A stretch of DNA of 64,000 bases, taken from Ferrovibrio sp. Lineage in GTDB: Bacteria; Pseudomonadota; Alphaproteobacteria; Ferrovibrionales; Ferrovibrionaceae. A program made the position numbers and the translations under genes. The stretch is from the NCBI RefSeq assembly GCF_019636075.1, contig NZ_JAHBYG010000003.1, positions 80,769-144,768 of the forward strand, given 5' to 3'. Numbering within the stretch: the first letter of the stretch is position 1; the number at the start of each line of letters is the position of its first letter. Positions 17,051 through 26,250 of the stretch are shown in pieces. The notes below the pieces were generated by a model, which was not told the DNA's origin, did no database searches, and saw only the letters and a list, made by a program, of their open reading frames with translations.

Positions 17051-18148
17051 ATGCGCAGGATATTGCTGCTTTGTCTGCTGGCATTGAGCGGCTGCGAAAC
17101 CGGGATATCGGGGCCAGCCCTGCCGGGTAGCAGCCTGGCTGGCGGCTTGGGCCTGTTGCCCGATGATGGCACGGCCACGCAATTCCGCTGCGGTTCGTCG
17201 CGGGTGGAATTCCGTGCCCAGGCAGGCGGCGGCGACAAGGCGCAATTGCTGGTGGATGGCCGCGCCTTCGCGTTGCGCCAGGTGGCGGCGGCCTCGGGCG
17301 CGCGGTATGGCGGCGGCGCCGGGCCGGACCGGGTGCAGTTCTGGAACAAGGGCAGCGAGGCCAGCCTGAGCGTGGGCGACCGGGTTTATCCCACCTGTCT
17401 GGTCCAGGCTTCAGCTCAGAGTACGGCCCAGGATGCGACCCAGAATGCGGCCCAGGCGGCCGCCAGCGATCCCGGCTACCGCGCCGCCGGCAACGAACCG
17501 GCCTGGGCGCTGCGGCTCACCCCGGGCACTTTGGCGCTGCAACTGGATTATGGCGCCACCCGGCTGGAAACCGCTCTGCCGGCGCGGCAGGAGATACCCG
17601 GCGGCTACCGTTATGAAAGCCGCGATGGCAGCCGATCCTTGCGGGTGGATGTGGTGCGTCAGGCCTGCCGCGACAGCATGAGCGGCATGAGTTTCCCCGA
17701 TACCGTTACCCTGCAGCTGGATAGCCGCATGCTGCGTGGCTGTGGCGGCGAACCGGCGGATCTGCTGCTGGGCGCGGAATGGCGGGTGGAAAGCATCGGC
17801 GGCCAGGCCGTCGGTGTGAATCCGGCCGTGGGCGTGGCGGAGCGCGGCCCCAGCCTGCTATTTGCCGCCGAGCCGGAGAAGGCGCGCGGGCGGGTTTCGG
17901 GCAGCAGCGGCTGTAACCGCTATACCGGTGTCTACCGTCTCACCGGGGAAACCCTGCAACTCGGCCCGCTGGCCGGCACCCGGATGGCTTGCCTGTCGCA
18001 GGATATGGCCGATCTGGAACGGCGGTTCCTGGTCGCCATGGAGGCGGTGCGTGGATTCGAGGTCGCGGCCGATGGCGCTTTGCGGCTGACCGGCCCGGAA
18101 GGCGGGCCGATTGTGGCGCGTCGGGTTGCGGCGCGGCGGGCGGATTGA
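17051..18148 (+). CDS. Lipoprotein with MliC-like, COG3650-like and META domains
   Basis: 365 residues. The signal peptide ends in lipobox LSGC at about residue 15, so this is an outer- or inner-membrane lipoprotein. Domain 1 (about 45-120) resembles MliC/PliC lysozyme inhibitors: FRCGSSRVEFRAQ, GARYGG, FWNKGSEASL and a closing Cys. Domain 2 (about 140-235) begins GNEPAWALRL, the hallmark of COG3650-type domains. Domain 3 (about 240-360) is META/HslJ-like (EWRVESIGGQ, SGSSGCNRYTGVYRL, RMACLSQDMADLERRF). A role in envelope protection, for example lysozyme inhibition, is inferred from domain 1. An Ala/Gln-rich linker (around 120-138) joins domains 1 and 2. Confidence 0.82.
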   Translation: MRRILLLCLLALSGCETGISGPALPGSSLAGGLGLLPDDGTATQFRCGSSRVEFRAQAGGGDKAQLLVDGRAFALRQVAAASGARYGGGAGPDRVQFWNKGSEASLSVGDRVYPTCLVQASAQSTAQDATQNAAQAAASDPGYRAAGNEPAWALRLTPGTLALQLDYGATRLETALPARQEIPGGYRYESRDGSRSLRVDVVRQACRDSMSGMSFPDTVTLQLDSRMLRGCGGEPADLLLGAEWRVESIGGQAVGVNPAVGVAERGPSLLFAAEPEKARGRVSGSSGCNRYTGVYRLTGETLQLGPLAGTRMACLSQDMADLERRFLVAMEAVRGFEVAADGALRLTGPEGGPIVARRVAARRAD

Positions 18149-18167
18149 TGGAGTTTTCGGCGGGAAA

Positions 18168-18242
18168 TGGTGCCGGCGGAGGGAATTGAACCCCCGACCT
18201 CGACTTTACGAAAGTCTTGCTCTACCGCTGAGCTACGCCGGC
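18168..18242 (-). tRNA. tRNA-Thr(CGT)
   Basis: Reverse-strand cloverleaf: acceptor GCCGGCG (18242-18236) pairs with CGCCGGC (18178-18172). The anticodon stem AGACT/AGTC(G) encloses loop TTCGTAA (anticodon CGT). The T arm has a TTCAATT loop. CCA is encoded at 18170-18168. Confidence 0.95.
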
Positions 18243-18364
18243 ATGCCCCGATCCGTCACACGGGCCGGGTTGACCCCGCCCTCGGGCGCGCGGAAAATAC
18301 GTCCCATGGGCCGACTTGGCAAGCATTCCGGTGCGGCCTGCTTAAGGGGGAGTATCGCAGCGCC

Positions 18365-18997
18365 ATGGCCGATCAGTTCACGCTTTACGGTAGCTTTTTG
18401 TCCGGGCCCACCTACAAGGTGGGATTGATGCTGGCGCTGACCGGGCAACCCTATGCCTATCGCCATGTCGATCTCTCCAAGGCCGAGCAGAAGAGCCCCG
18501 AATTCCTCAAGCTGAACCGCTTCGGCCAGGTGCCGGTATTGGTGCATGAGAGGGCGACGCAGGGCAGCCTGCCACTGGTGCAATCCTGCGCCATCATCGA
18601 ATACCTGGCCGATCTCAGCGGCCGTTTCGGCGGCAAGGATGCTGCCGAGCGCCAGCAGGCCCGCGAATGGCTGCATTGGGATGTGGACCGCCTGATGCCG
18701 TGGATGAACCGCGCGCGCTTCTATGCCCGTTTCGTGAAGCCCGATCCCGCCGTTGTGGAGCATGCCCGCAAGGCTGCCGCAACTGGCCTCGACATGCTGG
18801 AAAGCTTGCTCGAAGGTCGTACATTCCTGTTGGAATCCGGCCCCAGCATTGCCGATATCGGCCTGTTCAGCAGCGTGGTGCATGCCGCCGAGGCCGAATT
18901 CGATCTCGACGAATACCCCAACATCCAAGCTTGGTGGAAACGCATCGCCGCATTGCCGGGGTTCAAGCTGCCTTACGACTTGCTGCCTAAAAGCTGA
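18365..18997 (+). CDS. Glutathione S-transferase family protein
   Basis: 210 residues with an N-terminal thioredoxin fold (YGSFLSGPTYKVGLMLALTG; RFGQVPVLVHE with the cis-Pro; LVQSCAIIEYLA with the glutathione-contacting residue) and a C-terminal helical domain (PSIADIGLFSSVVHAAEAE, the N-capping box). Family members conjugate or reduce with glutathione; substrate unknown. The ATG at 18365 is the first that leaves a normal GST N terminus; the reading frame upstream runs into the antisense of tRNA-Thr. It converges with trmO. Confidence 0.88.
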   Translation: MADQFTLYGSFLSGPTYKVGLMLALTGQPYAYRHVDLSKAEQKSPEFLKLNRFGQVPVLVHERATQGSLPLVQSCAIIEYLADLSGRFGGKDAAERQQAREWLHWDVDRLMPWMNRARFYARFVKPDPAVVEHARKAAATGLDMLESLLEGRTFLLESGPSIADIGLFSSVVHAAEAEFDLDEYPNIQAWWKRIAALPGFKLPYDLLPKS

Positions 18998-19008
18998 CCG
19001 GACGGGCG

Positions 19009-19500
19009 TCAGCCGGTCTCGAAATCGCCGGGCTGCGGCGGCGCGATCGGCGTGAATTGGCAGCGGTCCGGTTTGATATCCAGCAGCGGCGTGCCGTTCA
19101 GACAATCCAGCCCGCGTACCATCAGCCAGTTATCCTTGCGCTCCACGAACACCACCATCGACGTGCCGATGGGATTGGGCCGCACCGGCGTGCGCAACGA
19201 AAAGGCGCCGTGGGTTTCGCCGTTATTGGCTGGGCTTTGCTTCACGATGTCGCGGCGCGATTGATCCAGCCAATACAGCACTTCCAACTGCTGGAAGCGT
19301 TCCACGCCATCCAGCGCCGGCACCCAGGGCGCGAAGATTTCGATCCGGCAGATCGGGCCATCATGGCGGCCCTGGCGCGGGCAGAGCAGGCGATTGTTCC
19401 AGGGCGTGTGGATGCGGCCGATGAAAACCAGCCCGGCATCCGAGGCATCCGGCGGGGTTACGGCGATTTCGTTGGCGCGGATTTCGTTCTCACGGACCAT
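19009..19500 (-). CDS. trmO: tRNA (N6-threonylcarbamoyladenosine37-N6)-methyltransferase, TrmO/TsaA family
   Basis: 163 residues. The conserved FSLRTPVRPNPIG and GLDCLNGTPLLDIKP segments identify the TrmO (UPF0066/TsaA) beta-barrel methyltransferase. It methylates t6A37 to m6t6A in tRNA-Thr in the characterised E. coli enzyme. The protein lacks the extra C-terminal domain of E. coli TrmO, giving the shorter form. tRNA-Thr(CGT) lies under 1 kb away and tsaD, which makes the t6A precursor, about 4 kb away. This proximity may be coincidental. Confidence 0.88.
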   Translation of the reverse strand: MVRENEIRANEIAVTPPDASDAGLVFIGRIHTPWNNRLLCPRQGRHDGPICRIEIFAPWVPALDGVERFQQLEVLYWLDQSRRDIVKQSPANNGETHGAFSLRTPVRPNPIGTSMVVFVERKDNWLMVRGLDCLNGTPLLDIKPDRCQFTPIAPPQPGDFETG

Positions 19501-19555
19501 GGCGGCTTCCGGTTCGTTATGTTCAAAAAACTATAACGAAAATTGCCTGCAGACA

Positions 19556-20899
19556 CTACAGTTTCGGCCCGCTCAGCAGCAATGGCGTTGCCGGCAGGGT
19601 GCCTTGCGCGCTGTCCTGCGTCGCCTCGCGCCGGGGCGCGATGCTGTCGAAGCCATCGCAGGCCTGGCAGCGCATCGCCCATTCGGCATGGCCGGCGCCG
19701 CATTGGCGGCACAGCCAAGGTTCGCTGGCGCGATTGGCGCGGGCCTGCCAGCGCTCGGCGATGGTTTCCTCGCCATCGCCATCGCGGGCCAGTCCGGCCC
19801 GGATGGCGGCCGACCAGGCGCCGCTGCCTTGCAGGCTTTCCGCCTGTTCCAGTTCGGCGCGGGCGAGGCCGAAATCCCGTGCATGGAGGGCAGCTTCCGC
19901 CAGCAGCAGATGGCTTTCCGCTGCATCGGGTGCGCTTTCCGCCAGCATGCGGGCGCGTTGCATGCGGATATCGGGCGCGCGGGCCTGGCTGTCTTCCAGC
20001 CGTTGCCACAGCCGCGCCAATGCCTGGCTGGGGGCCGTGGGCCATAGCCGTCGGATGCAATCCTGCGCTTCGTGGCGGCTTTGGGTATCGCTGGCGGCGC
20101 GGGTAAGGATGGCGGCGCGGCCCACGTGATCGGGTAGCAGCTTGCCGGTGCGGCGCACCAGTTTGGCGGCTTCCAGGCCATGACCGGCCTCGGCGGCTTC
20201 CATCGCTTGGGCCAGGTCCAGCAGGGCGGCCAGCCGGTCGGCATCGGCCTTGCCGGCGGCCTTGCGCTTGCGGGCCGCTTCCAGCCGCTCGCGCGCCGCG
20301 GCCCAATCGCCGGCTTCCAGCAGCAGGCGCAATTCGGCTTCCGCCGCATAGGGCGAAGCGGGCCGCAAAGCCGAGGCCTTGCGGGCCAGCGGCAGGGCGG
20401 CATCGCGGTCGCCACGCTGGCGGGCATCGCCGATCAGGCCGCGCAGGCCGAGAAATGCCGTGGCCGGATCGGCGGCCAGGGCCGTGAAGGCGCGGCGCGC
20501 GGCTTCCTGATCGCCGGTCAATTGTGCGGTATGGGCGGCCAGCAGACGGGCCAGGGTGGGATCGTCGAGATCTTGCGCGGCCTTGGCGGCCAGCTTGGCG
20601 GCCCGGCCCGGTTCGCCGGCTGCCACCGCCACCATGCCGGCGGCGAAAGCCGCCTGGCCACGCGCCTGGCGCTTCAGCTTGCGGCGCTGGGGCAGGGCGG
20701 CGGCCCAGGCAAATATCCAGGCCAGCACCACCAGGCCCAAAGCCAGCAAGGCCAGCAGCAGCACGATCAGCGGCGCCGGTGCGGCAATCTCATAACCCAG
20801 CCAGGTGAACCGCGCGGTGCCGGGCTGATCCACGATCCAGGCGGCCAGCCCCGCCAGGGCCATCAAAACGATCAGCGCAATGCCGTAACGGGCCAGCAT
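19556..20899 (-). CDS. hemY: HemY-like tetratricopeptide membrane protein
   Basis: 447 residues of the HemY_N/TPR family: two membrane helices near the N terminus (ARYGIALIVLMALAGLAAWIV and PLIVLLLALLALGLVVLAWIF) and then a long helical TPR region with Ala-rich repeats. The C terminus has a CRQCGAGHAEWAMRCQACDGFDSI double-CxxC zinc-ribbon-like element, also seen in other alphaproteobacterial HemY. The enterobacterial HemY name refers to its hem-operon position; this is not protoporphyrinogen oxidase. It lies 8 nt after the mitofilin gene and ends the hemC-hemD-mic60-hemY operon. Confidence 0.88.
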   Translation of the reverse strand: MLARYGIALIVLMALAGLAAWIVDQPGTARFTWLGYEIAAPAPLIVLLLALLALGLVVLAWIFAWAAALPQRRKLKRQARGQAAFAAGMVAVAAGEPGRAAKLAAKAAQDLDDPTLARLLAAHTAQLTGDQEAARRAFTALAADPATAFLGLRGLIGDARQRGDRDAALPLARKASALRPASPYAAEAELRLLLEAGDWAAARERLEAARKRKAAGKADADRLAALLDLAQAMEAAEAGHGLEAAKLVRRTGKLLPDHVGRAAILTRAASDTQSRHEAQDCIRRLWPTAPSQALARLWQRLEDSQARAPDIRMQRARMLAESAPDAAESHLLLAEAALHARDFGLARAELEQAESLQGSGAWSAAIRAGLARDGDGEETIAERWQARANRASEPWLCRQCGAGHAEWAMRCQACDGFDSIAPRREATQDSAQGTLPATPLLLSGPKL

Positions 20900-20907
20900 G
20901 ATGACGC

Positions 20908-22041
20908 TCAGCCTTCCACGGCAAAATGATCGCGCAACGCGGCCGTGAAGCGTTCCAGCGCCGCCTGCAACTTCAACCGCGCCTCGGCATCGGCCTTCCA
21001 GCCGGCCAGGTCGCCATGGGCATCCAGGCCATCGAGGGCGCGCAAGGCGGCGGCCAGGTCGCCCTTGGCAAGGGCGGCTTCGGCAGCGGCCAGTTTGCCA
21101 TCGGGGCTGGTGCTGTCGGCGGTGTTGCCGCCCACGCGGCGGATGGTGATGAGATGCGACAGCTTGTCGATGGCGCGCTGCCACCAGGTGGGCTGCGGCG
21201 CATCGGCGGCCGGTGCCGGATCGCGCATCTGCGCTTCGGCGGCCAGCGGAAAGGCAGCGATCAGCGCGGTTTGGGTTTTGGCCGGCGCGGAGGAGAATGC
21301 GGCCAGCGCGGCAAGAGTGTCGCTCAGCGCCTTGGCCTTCTCGCGCTCCACCAACGGGGAAAGCTTGGCAAGTTCGGCTTCAAAACTCTGGCCCAGCAAT
21401 GCATGCTCGCGCAGCGCCTGCCAGGCCAGCAGCAAGGCCACCGGCTGGCGCAGACCGGCCTGGCGCTGATTGGCCAGTTCGGTCAGCTTCACATCCAGGT
21501 CAACGGCCTTCTCGGTCGCCTTGGCCAATTCGCGCAGGGTGCTTTCATGGCGCTGGCGGGCTTCGGCGGCCTGGGTTGCGAGTTTCACTTCCAGATCGGC
21601 GATGCGGCTTTCCAGCGCCGAGATATCCACTGCCGGCGCGGCATTGGTATTGGCCGAGACCGTGTTAAGCCGCTCCAGCGCCGATGACAGCGCGGCGATG
21701 CGGCGTTCCAAATCCTGCACCTTGGTTTGCGTGGCGGTATCCATAGCGGCGATTGGGGCGGATGCCGGCGCCGTCGGTACGAAGGTGACGGGCGCGCCCG
21801 ATGTGGAGCCAGCCGCCGTGGAAGAAGCCGCCGTGGAAGAAGCCGGTGAGGGTGGCATCGTGTTGATGTAATAAGCGGCGGCTACGCCTACGCAGACCAC
21901 CACGGCAAGCACGCCCAAGAGCAGCGTGCGCAGAACGCCGCGTTTAGCCGGTTGCTTGATCGGCTCGGCCTCCGCATCGATGATGCGATCGGCGCCGCCG
22001 GACTTGCCGGCCTTGGTGTCTGATTTCGGCGTCTCGCTCAT
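20908..22041 (-). CDS. Alphaproteobacterial mitofilin/Mic60 family inner-membrane protein
   Basis: 377 residues. A hydrophilic N-terminal region (1-35) is followed by one membrane helix (RTLLLGVLAVVVCVGVAAAYYI), a low-complexity Pro/Ala/Ser/Thr linker, a long coiled coil (about 105-200; VQDLERRIAALSSALERL, ALESRIADLEVKL) and a C-terminal mitofilin-like helical domain. This layout and the position between hemD and hemY match the alphaproteobacterial Mic60 group (COG4223) described as the bacterial relative of the mitochondrial cristae organiser. The ATG at 22041 overlaps the hemD stop (ATGA). A further 38 codons upstream in frame lie inside hemD and are not credible. Confidence 0.82.
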   Translation of the reverse strand: MSETPKSDTKAGKSGGADRIIDAEAEPIKQPAKRGVLRTLLLGVLAVVVCVGVAAAYYINTMPPSPASSTAASSTAAGSTSGAPVTFVPTAPASAPIAAMDTATQTKVQDLERRIAALSSALERLNTVSANTNAAPAVDISALESRIADLEVKLATQAAEARQRHESTLRELAKATEKAVDLDVKLTELANQRQAGLRQPVALLLAWQALREHALLGQSFEAELAKLSPLVEREKAKALSDTLAALAAFSSAPAKTQTALIAAFPLAAEAQMRDPAPAADAPQPTWWQRAIDKLSHLITIRRVGGNTADSTSPDGKLAAAEAALAKGDLAAALRALDGLDAHGDLAGWKADAEARLKLQAALERFTAALRDHFAVEG

Positions 22042-22754
22042 GCCAACTCCCGATCCATTGCGGCCAGCAAGGCCGCCTCGCTGGGTTCCGCTGCAACGCA
22101 GATGCCGCGCCAGGGCAGGGCGGCTATCCGCTCGGCAACATTCGCACTCAGGCAAAACGCCTGTGTGCCGGCAACTGCATCTCCAGCGCCCGATTCGGCA
22201 ACCAACCTAACAAAAGTGGTCGCCGTGCGGGGGGAGAAAAACAACACCCCCCGATATTCGCCTGCGCGCAGGCTGGCCGCAACCGCTGGCGGCAGGCTGC
22301 TGGCGGTTTCAGCTTTATACAGCGCAATGCCGTGCGCATCGAAACCGGCATTGCACAACAGGCCGACAAGATCGCCGGCCAGCGTTTCTCCTGCTGCGTG
22401 CAAGAGTGGGCCATCCGATGGTTTGCGCAAGCGCGTTACCAGATCGGCCAGGCTGTGCAGGTCGCCGCCGGCAGCATGCACATCCGTGAAACCTTCGGCG
22501 CGTGCCGCGCGCGCGCTGGCTTCGCCCACGGCATAAACGGTCAGGTCGCGGTGTGCGGTCTTTGCGGCAAAGGCACGCAGGCCATTGGCCGAGGTGATCA
22601 GCAGCGCTGTTGTGCCATTCAGATTCGGCAGGGCGGCATCGAGGACGTGAATCCGCAACAGCGGCGCGATATCGGCGCTGTGGCCGCGTGCACGCAATTT
22701 TTCTGCCAGCGCCGCTGCGTCGGCTTCCGGCCGGGTCAGCAGCAAGCGCGCCAT
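22038..22754 (-). CDS. hemD: Uroporphyrinogen-III synthase
   Basis: 238 residues, the normal HemD size. HemD closes and inverts ring D of hydroxymethylbilane to give uroporphyrinogen III. Sequence in this family is poorly conserved. The support is LLLTRPEADAAALAEKL at the N terminus, LLITSANGLRAFA, YAVGEASARAARAEGF, GVLFFSPRTATTFVRL and the final CVAAEPSEAALLAAM, plus the position 1 nt after hemC. It overlaps the mitofilin gene by 4 bp. Confidence 0.92.
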   Translation of the reverse strand: MARLLLTRPEADAAALAEKLRARGHSADIAPLLRIHVLDAALPNLNGTTALLITSANGLRAFAAKTAHRDLTVYAVGEASARAARAEGFTDVHAAGGDLHSLADLVTRLRKPSDGPLLHAAGETLAGDLVGLLCNAGFDAHGIALYKAETASSLPPAVAASLRAGEYRGVLFFSPRTATTFVRLVAESGAGDAVAGTQAFCLSANVAERIAALPWRGICVAAEPSEAALLAAMDRELA

Positions 22755-22755
22755 G

Positions 22756-23703
22756 TCAGAAGAAATCCGCGCCGCCGCGTGCGCGCAACTCAGCGCCGGC
22801 ATCCGCGCCCATGGCAACGCCATCATCGCCCTGGCGTTCGGTTTCCAGCAGCACGCTGCCATCGGGCTTGGCAATCGCGGCACGCAGCCGCAGCGATCCT
22901 GTTGCATCGATTTCCGCCAAAGCCGCAATCGGCGTGCGGCAGGATCCATCCAGCACCGCCAGCAGGCTGCGTTCGGCTTCCACGCGCCGTCGCGTGGGCG
23001 CATCATCCAGTTTGGCCAGATGGCGCAGCAGGCTGGTATCCGAAGCACGGCATTCGATGCCGATGGCGCCCTGCGCCACGGCGGGAAGCATTTCCTCAGG
23101 GCTCAGGATGTGCAGGCCGGATGGCGTGATGCCAAGGCGATTCAGGCCGGCGCGGGCCAGGAAGGTGGCGGCGGCAACGCCTTCCTGCAATTTGCGCAGG
23201 CGGGTTTCTACGTTGCCGCGGAATTCGATCACCTGCAGGTCTGGCCGCCGCGCCAGCAGCAAGGCCTTGCGCCGCAGCGAGGATGTACCCACCACAGCGC
23301 CCTGCGGCAGAGTCTGTAAAGTCCAGGGCCGGGCCCCCAGCAGCACATCGCGCGGATCCTCGCGTGGCAGATAGGCGGCCATGATCAGGCCATCGGGCAA
23401 TCGCGTGGGCATGTCTTTCATGGAATGCACGGCCAGGTCGATTTCGCCGGCCAGCAGCGCGTCTTCGATCTCTTTCGTGAACAGGCCTTTACCGCCGGAA
23501 TCCGCCAAGGATCGGTCCTGAATGCGGTCGCCGGTGGTTTTATAGGTCTGGATTGCCACATCGTTATCGGCCAGGGTGGAAATGGTCGCCAGCAGCCGGG
23601 AACGGGTCTCCCGCGCCTGGGCCAGCGCCAGCGGCGAACCACGGGTGCCGATGACGATAGACGCCCGCTCTTGTGCGGCCTTGCCTTGATACTGCTCGGT
23701 CAT
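22756..23703 (-). CDS. hemC: Hydroxymethylbilane synthase (porphobilinogen deaminase)
   Basis: 315 residues. It condenses four porphobilinogens into hydroxymethylbilane. C255 (DGSCRTPIA) carries the dipyrromethane cofactor. Active-site segments IGTRGSPLALAQA, KTTGDRIQD, GGKGLFTKEIEDAL, AVHSMKDMPT and GTSSLRRKALL are all intact. It heads the hemC-hemD-mic60-hemY operon, 53 bp from the divergent tsaD start, an arrangement common in alphaproteobacteria. Confidence 0.97.
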   Translation of the reverse strand: MTEQYQGKAAQERASIVIGTRGSPLALAQARETRSRLLATISTLADNDVAIQTYKTTGDRIQDRSLADSGGKGLFTKEIEDALLAGEIDLAVHSMKDMPTRLPDGLIMAAYLPREDPRDVLLGARPWTLQTLPQGAVVGTSSLRRKALLLARRPDLQVIEFRGNVETRLRKLQEGVAAATFLARAGLNRLGITPSGLHILSPEEMLPAVAQGAIGIECRASDTSLLRHLAKLDDAPTRRRVEAERSLLAVLDGSCRTPIAALAEIDATGSLRLRAAIAKPDGSVLLETERQGDDGVAMGADAGAELRARGGADFF

Positions 23704-23756
23704 AATGTTAAGCGAAGCCTCATCAAATCCACATCACACAGGAAATACGCGGGCGC

Positions 23757-24827
23757 ATGCTCGTTCTTGGCATAGAAACCAGTTGCGACGAAACCGCCTG
23801 TGCCCTGGTCTGCGATGCCGCCGATCCGGCGCAGCGCATCGTCAGTCATAGCCTGTTCTCGCAGTTGAGGGAACACGCGCCCTATGGCGGCGTGGTGCCG
23901 GAAATCGCCAGCCGCGCCCATATCGCCCATCTGGACAGCCTGATCGGCGAAACCGTCCGCAAGGCCGGGCTGCCGCTTACTGCTGCCGATGCCATCGCGG
24001 TGACGGCCGGGCCGGGATTGATCGGCGGTGTGATGGTGGGGTTGATGACCGCCAAGGCGCTGGCCTATGCCCTCGGCAAGCCGCTGATCGCCGTCAATCA
24101 TCTGGAAGGCCATGCCCTGTCGGCGCGGCTGGCGGCGGATACGCCGTTTCCTTATCTGCTGCTGCTGGTTTCGGGCGGCCATTGCCAGTTTTTGGCGGTG
24201 GAGGATGTCGGCGTTTACCATCGGCTTGGCACTACGATAGACGATGCCGTGGGCGAGGCCTTCGACAAGACCGCCAAACTGCTCGGTCTGGGCTATCCCG
24301 GTGGTCCGGCGGTGGAGCGCCTGGCACGCCAGGGCGACGCCACGCGATTTGCGCTGCCGCGTCCGTTGAAGGGCAAGCCGGGCTGCGATTTCAGCTTCTC
24401 TGGGCTCAAGACCGCCGTGCGCCTGGCATTAGAGCATCTCGGCGCGGGCGCGACAGAAGCCGACAAGGCCGATCTTGCCGCCAGCTTCCAGGCGGCCGTG
24501 CTGGATACCATCATGGATCGCGCGCGCCATGCCATTGCGATGTTTTCCGAACGCTTCGGCCGCCAAGGCAGGCATCTGGTGATCGCCGGCGGCGTTGCGG
24601 CCAACGCGGCGCTGCGCTCAAGTCTGACAGAACTGGCCGCGCGCAACGACATGCAACTCAGCGCTCCGCCGCCCAGCCTGTGCACCGATAACGGCGCGAT
24701 GATCGCCTGGGCCGGACTGGAGCGTTTCAAGCGCGGCTCGGTGGATAGCCTGGATGCTCCGGCCCGCGCCCGCTGGCCGCTGGATCCGCAGGCGGAAGCC
24801 AAGCCATTCGCCGGGGCCAAGGCATGA
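23757..24827 (+). CDS. tsaD: tRNA N6-adenosine threonylcarbamoyltransferase TsaD
   Basis: 356 residues. TsaD transfers threonylcarbamoyl to A37 of ANN-decoding tRNAs with TsaB/TsaE. The metal-binding H115 and H119 (NHLEGHALS) and the ASKHA nucleotide elements ([46 protein letters not shown]) are present. It is divergent from hemC and overlaps gpsA by 4 bp, forming a tsaD-gpsA-EVE-Rieske operon. Confidence 0.97.
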   Translation: MLVLGIETSCDETACALVCDAADPAQRIVSHSLFSQLREHAPYGGVVPEIASRAHIAHLDSLIGETVRKAGLPLTAADAIAVTAGPGLIGGVMVGLMTAKALAYALGKPLIAVNHLEGHALSARLAADTPFPYLLLLVSGGHCQFLAVEDVGVYHRLGTTIDDAVGEAFDKTAKLLGLGYPGGPAVERLARQGDATRFALPRPLKGKPGCDFSFSGLKTAVRLALEHLGAGATEADKADLAASFQAAVLDTIMDRARHAIAMFSERFGRQGRHLVIAGGVAANAALRSSLTELAARNDMQLSAPPPSLCTDNGAMIAWAGLERFKRGSVDSLDAPARARWPLDPQAEAKPFAGAKA

Positions 24828-25816
24828 GCGTTTTTAACCGCATCGGCGTGATCGGCGGCGGCGCCTGGGGCACTGCATTGGCAGCACTTGCCGCCGAGGG
24901 TGGCGATGCCATGCTATGGGCGCGCAATGCCGATGTGGTGGCCGATGTGAATGGCCGCCATTGCAACAGCCTGTATCTGCCCGATATCGCTTTGCCGACC
25001 AATCTGCGTGCCACGACCGATCTGGCCGATCTGGCTGCGTGCGATGCGCTGCTGCTGGCCATGCCGGCGCAAACCCTGCGCGCCTTTGCCAGGCAGATTG
25101 GCGAGCGGATCGGCGCCAATAAGCCGCTGGTGCTGACCGCCAAGGGGATCGAGATCGCAAGCGGCGCGCTGCTGGGCCAGGTGCTGGTCGAGGAATTGCC
25201 CGAGGCGCCGGCATTGATCCTGAGCGGCCCGACCTTTGCCGCCGAAGTGGCGCGCGGCCTGCCCACGGCGGCCACGCTCGCGGGCGGCGATGCCGGGCTG
25301 GTGGCGGCTTTGGCCGCGCGGCTGTCGCGCCCGACTTTCCGGCCCTATGCCAGCGACGATCCGGTGGGGGCGCAGATCGGCGGCGCGGTGAAGAATGTGC
25401 TGGCGATTGCCTGCGGCATCGTGTTGGGCCGCCGGTTGGGCGATAATGCACGGGCTGCGCTGATCACGCGCGGGCTTGCCGAGATGACGCGGCTGGGTCT
25501 GCGGCTGGGCGGCCGGAGCGAAACCTTGATGGGCCTGTCTGGTCTGGGCGACCTGGTGCTCACCTGTTCGGGCGCGCAATCGCGCAATCTGTCGCTCGGC
25601 CGGGCGCTGGGTGAGGGTGTTGATCTCGCGGCCTACCGGGCCGGTCGCCGCACCGTGGCGGAAGGCGAATTCACCGCCACCGCCCTGCATGGGCTTTGCG
25701 CGCGGTTGCAGCTGGAGATGCCGATTTGCGCCGCAGTGCATGCCATCCTGCATCAGGGCGCCGATATCGACGCCACCATTGCCGCGTTGCTGTCGCGGCC
25801 CTTGAAGAATGAATGA
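24824..25816 (+). CDS. gpsA: NAD(P)-dependent glycerol-3-phosphate dehydrogenase
   Basis: 330 residues. It makes sn-glycerol-3-phosphate from dihydroxyacetone phosphate for phospholipid synthesis. The N-terminal Rossmann motif is [28 protein letters not shown] and [17 protein letters not shown] (catalytic Lys region) are intact, as is [19 protein letters not shown]. Translation is coupled to tsaD (ATGA overlap), a frequent pairing in alphaproteobacteria. Confidence 0.97.
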   Translation: MSVFNRIGVIGGGAWGTALAALAAEGGDAMLWARNADVVADVNGRHCNSLYLPDIALPTNLRATTDLADLAACDALLLAMPAQTLRAFARQIGERIGANKPLVLTAKGIEIASGALLGQVLVEELPEAPALILSGPTFAAEVARGLPTAATLAGGDAGLVAALAARLSRPTFRPYASDDPVGAQIGGAVKNVLAIACGIVLGRRLGDNARAALITRGLAEMTRLGLRLGGRSETLMGLSGLGDLVLTCSGAQSRNLSLGRALGEGVDLAAYRAGRRTVAEGEFTATALHGLCARLQLEMPICAAVHAILHQGADIDATIAALLSRPLKNE

Positions 25817-25835
25817 GCCGAAACGGAGGCCTGCA

Positions 25836-26249
25836 ATGAATTACTGGCTGATGAAATCCGAACCGAGCGCCTGGGGCTGGGACGATCAGGTGAAGAAGGG
25901 CGTGGAAAGCTGGAACGGCGTGCGCAACTATCAGGCCGCCAACAACATGAAGGCGATGAAGCTGAATGATCGCTGCTTCTTCTATCACTCGGTGGAAGAG
26001 AAGCGCATCGTCGGCATCGTCGAGGTGGCGAAGGAATATTACCCGGATCCCACCGACGCGAGCGGTCGCTTCGGTATGGTGGATGTGCGCACGCTGATGC
26101 CGGTGAAAAATCCGGTCACGCTGGAGCAGATCAAGGCTACGCCGGAACTGGCGCATCTGCCGCTGATCAAGCAATCGCGGTTGTCGGTGATGCCGATCGA
26201 TGCGAAAAGCTGGAAGCTGCTGTGCAAGATGGCCGGCGTGAAGGCCTGA
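25836..26249 (+). CDS. EVE domain protein
   Basis: 137 residues, a stand-alone EVE domain (PUA-like fold): YWLMKSEPSAWGWDDQ at the N terminus, SWNGVRNYQAANNMKAM, and VGIVEVAKEYYPDPTD. EVE and YTH proteins are thought to bind modified bases in nucleic acids; the target of this group is unknown. I chose the ATG at 25836 because a GGAGG stands 6 nt before it; an upstream ATG at 25809 lies within gpsA. It follows gpsA by 19 nt. Confidence 0.92.
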   Translation: MNYWLMKSEPSAWGWDDQVKKGVESWNGVRNYQAANNMKAMKLNDRCFFYHSVEEKRIVGIVEVAKEYYPDPTDASGRFGMVDVRTLMPVKNPVTLEQIKATPELAHLPLIKQSRLSVMPIDAKSWKLLCKMAGVKA

Positions 26250-26250
26250 T

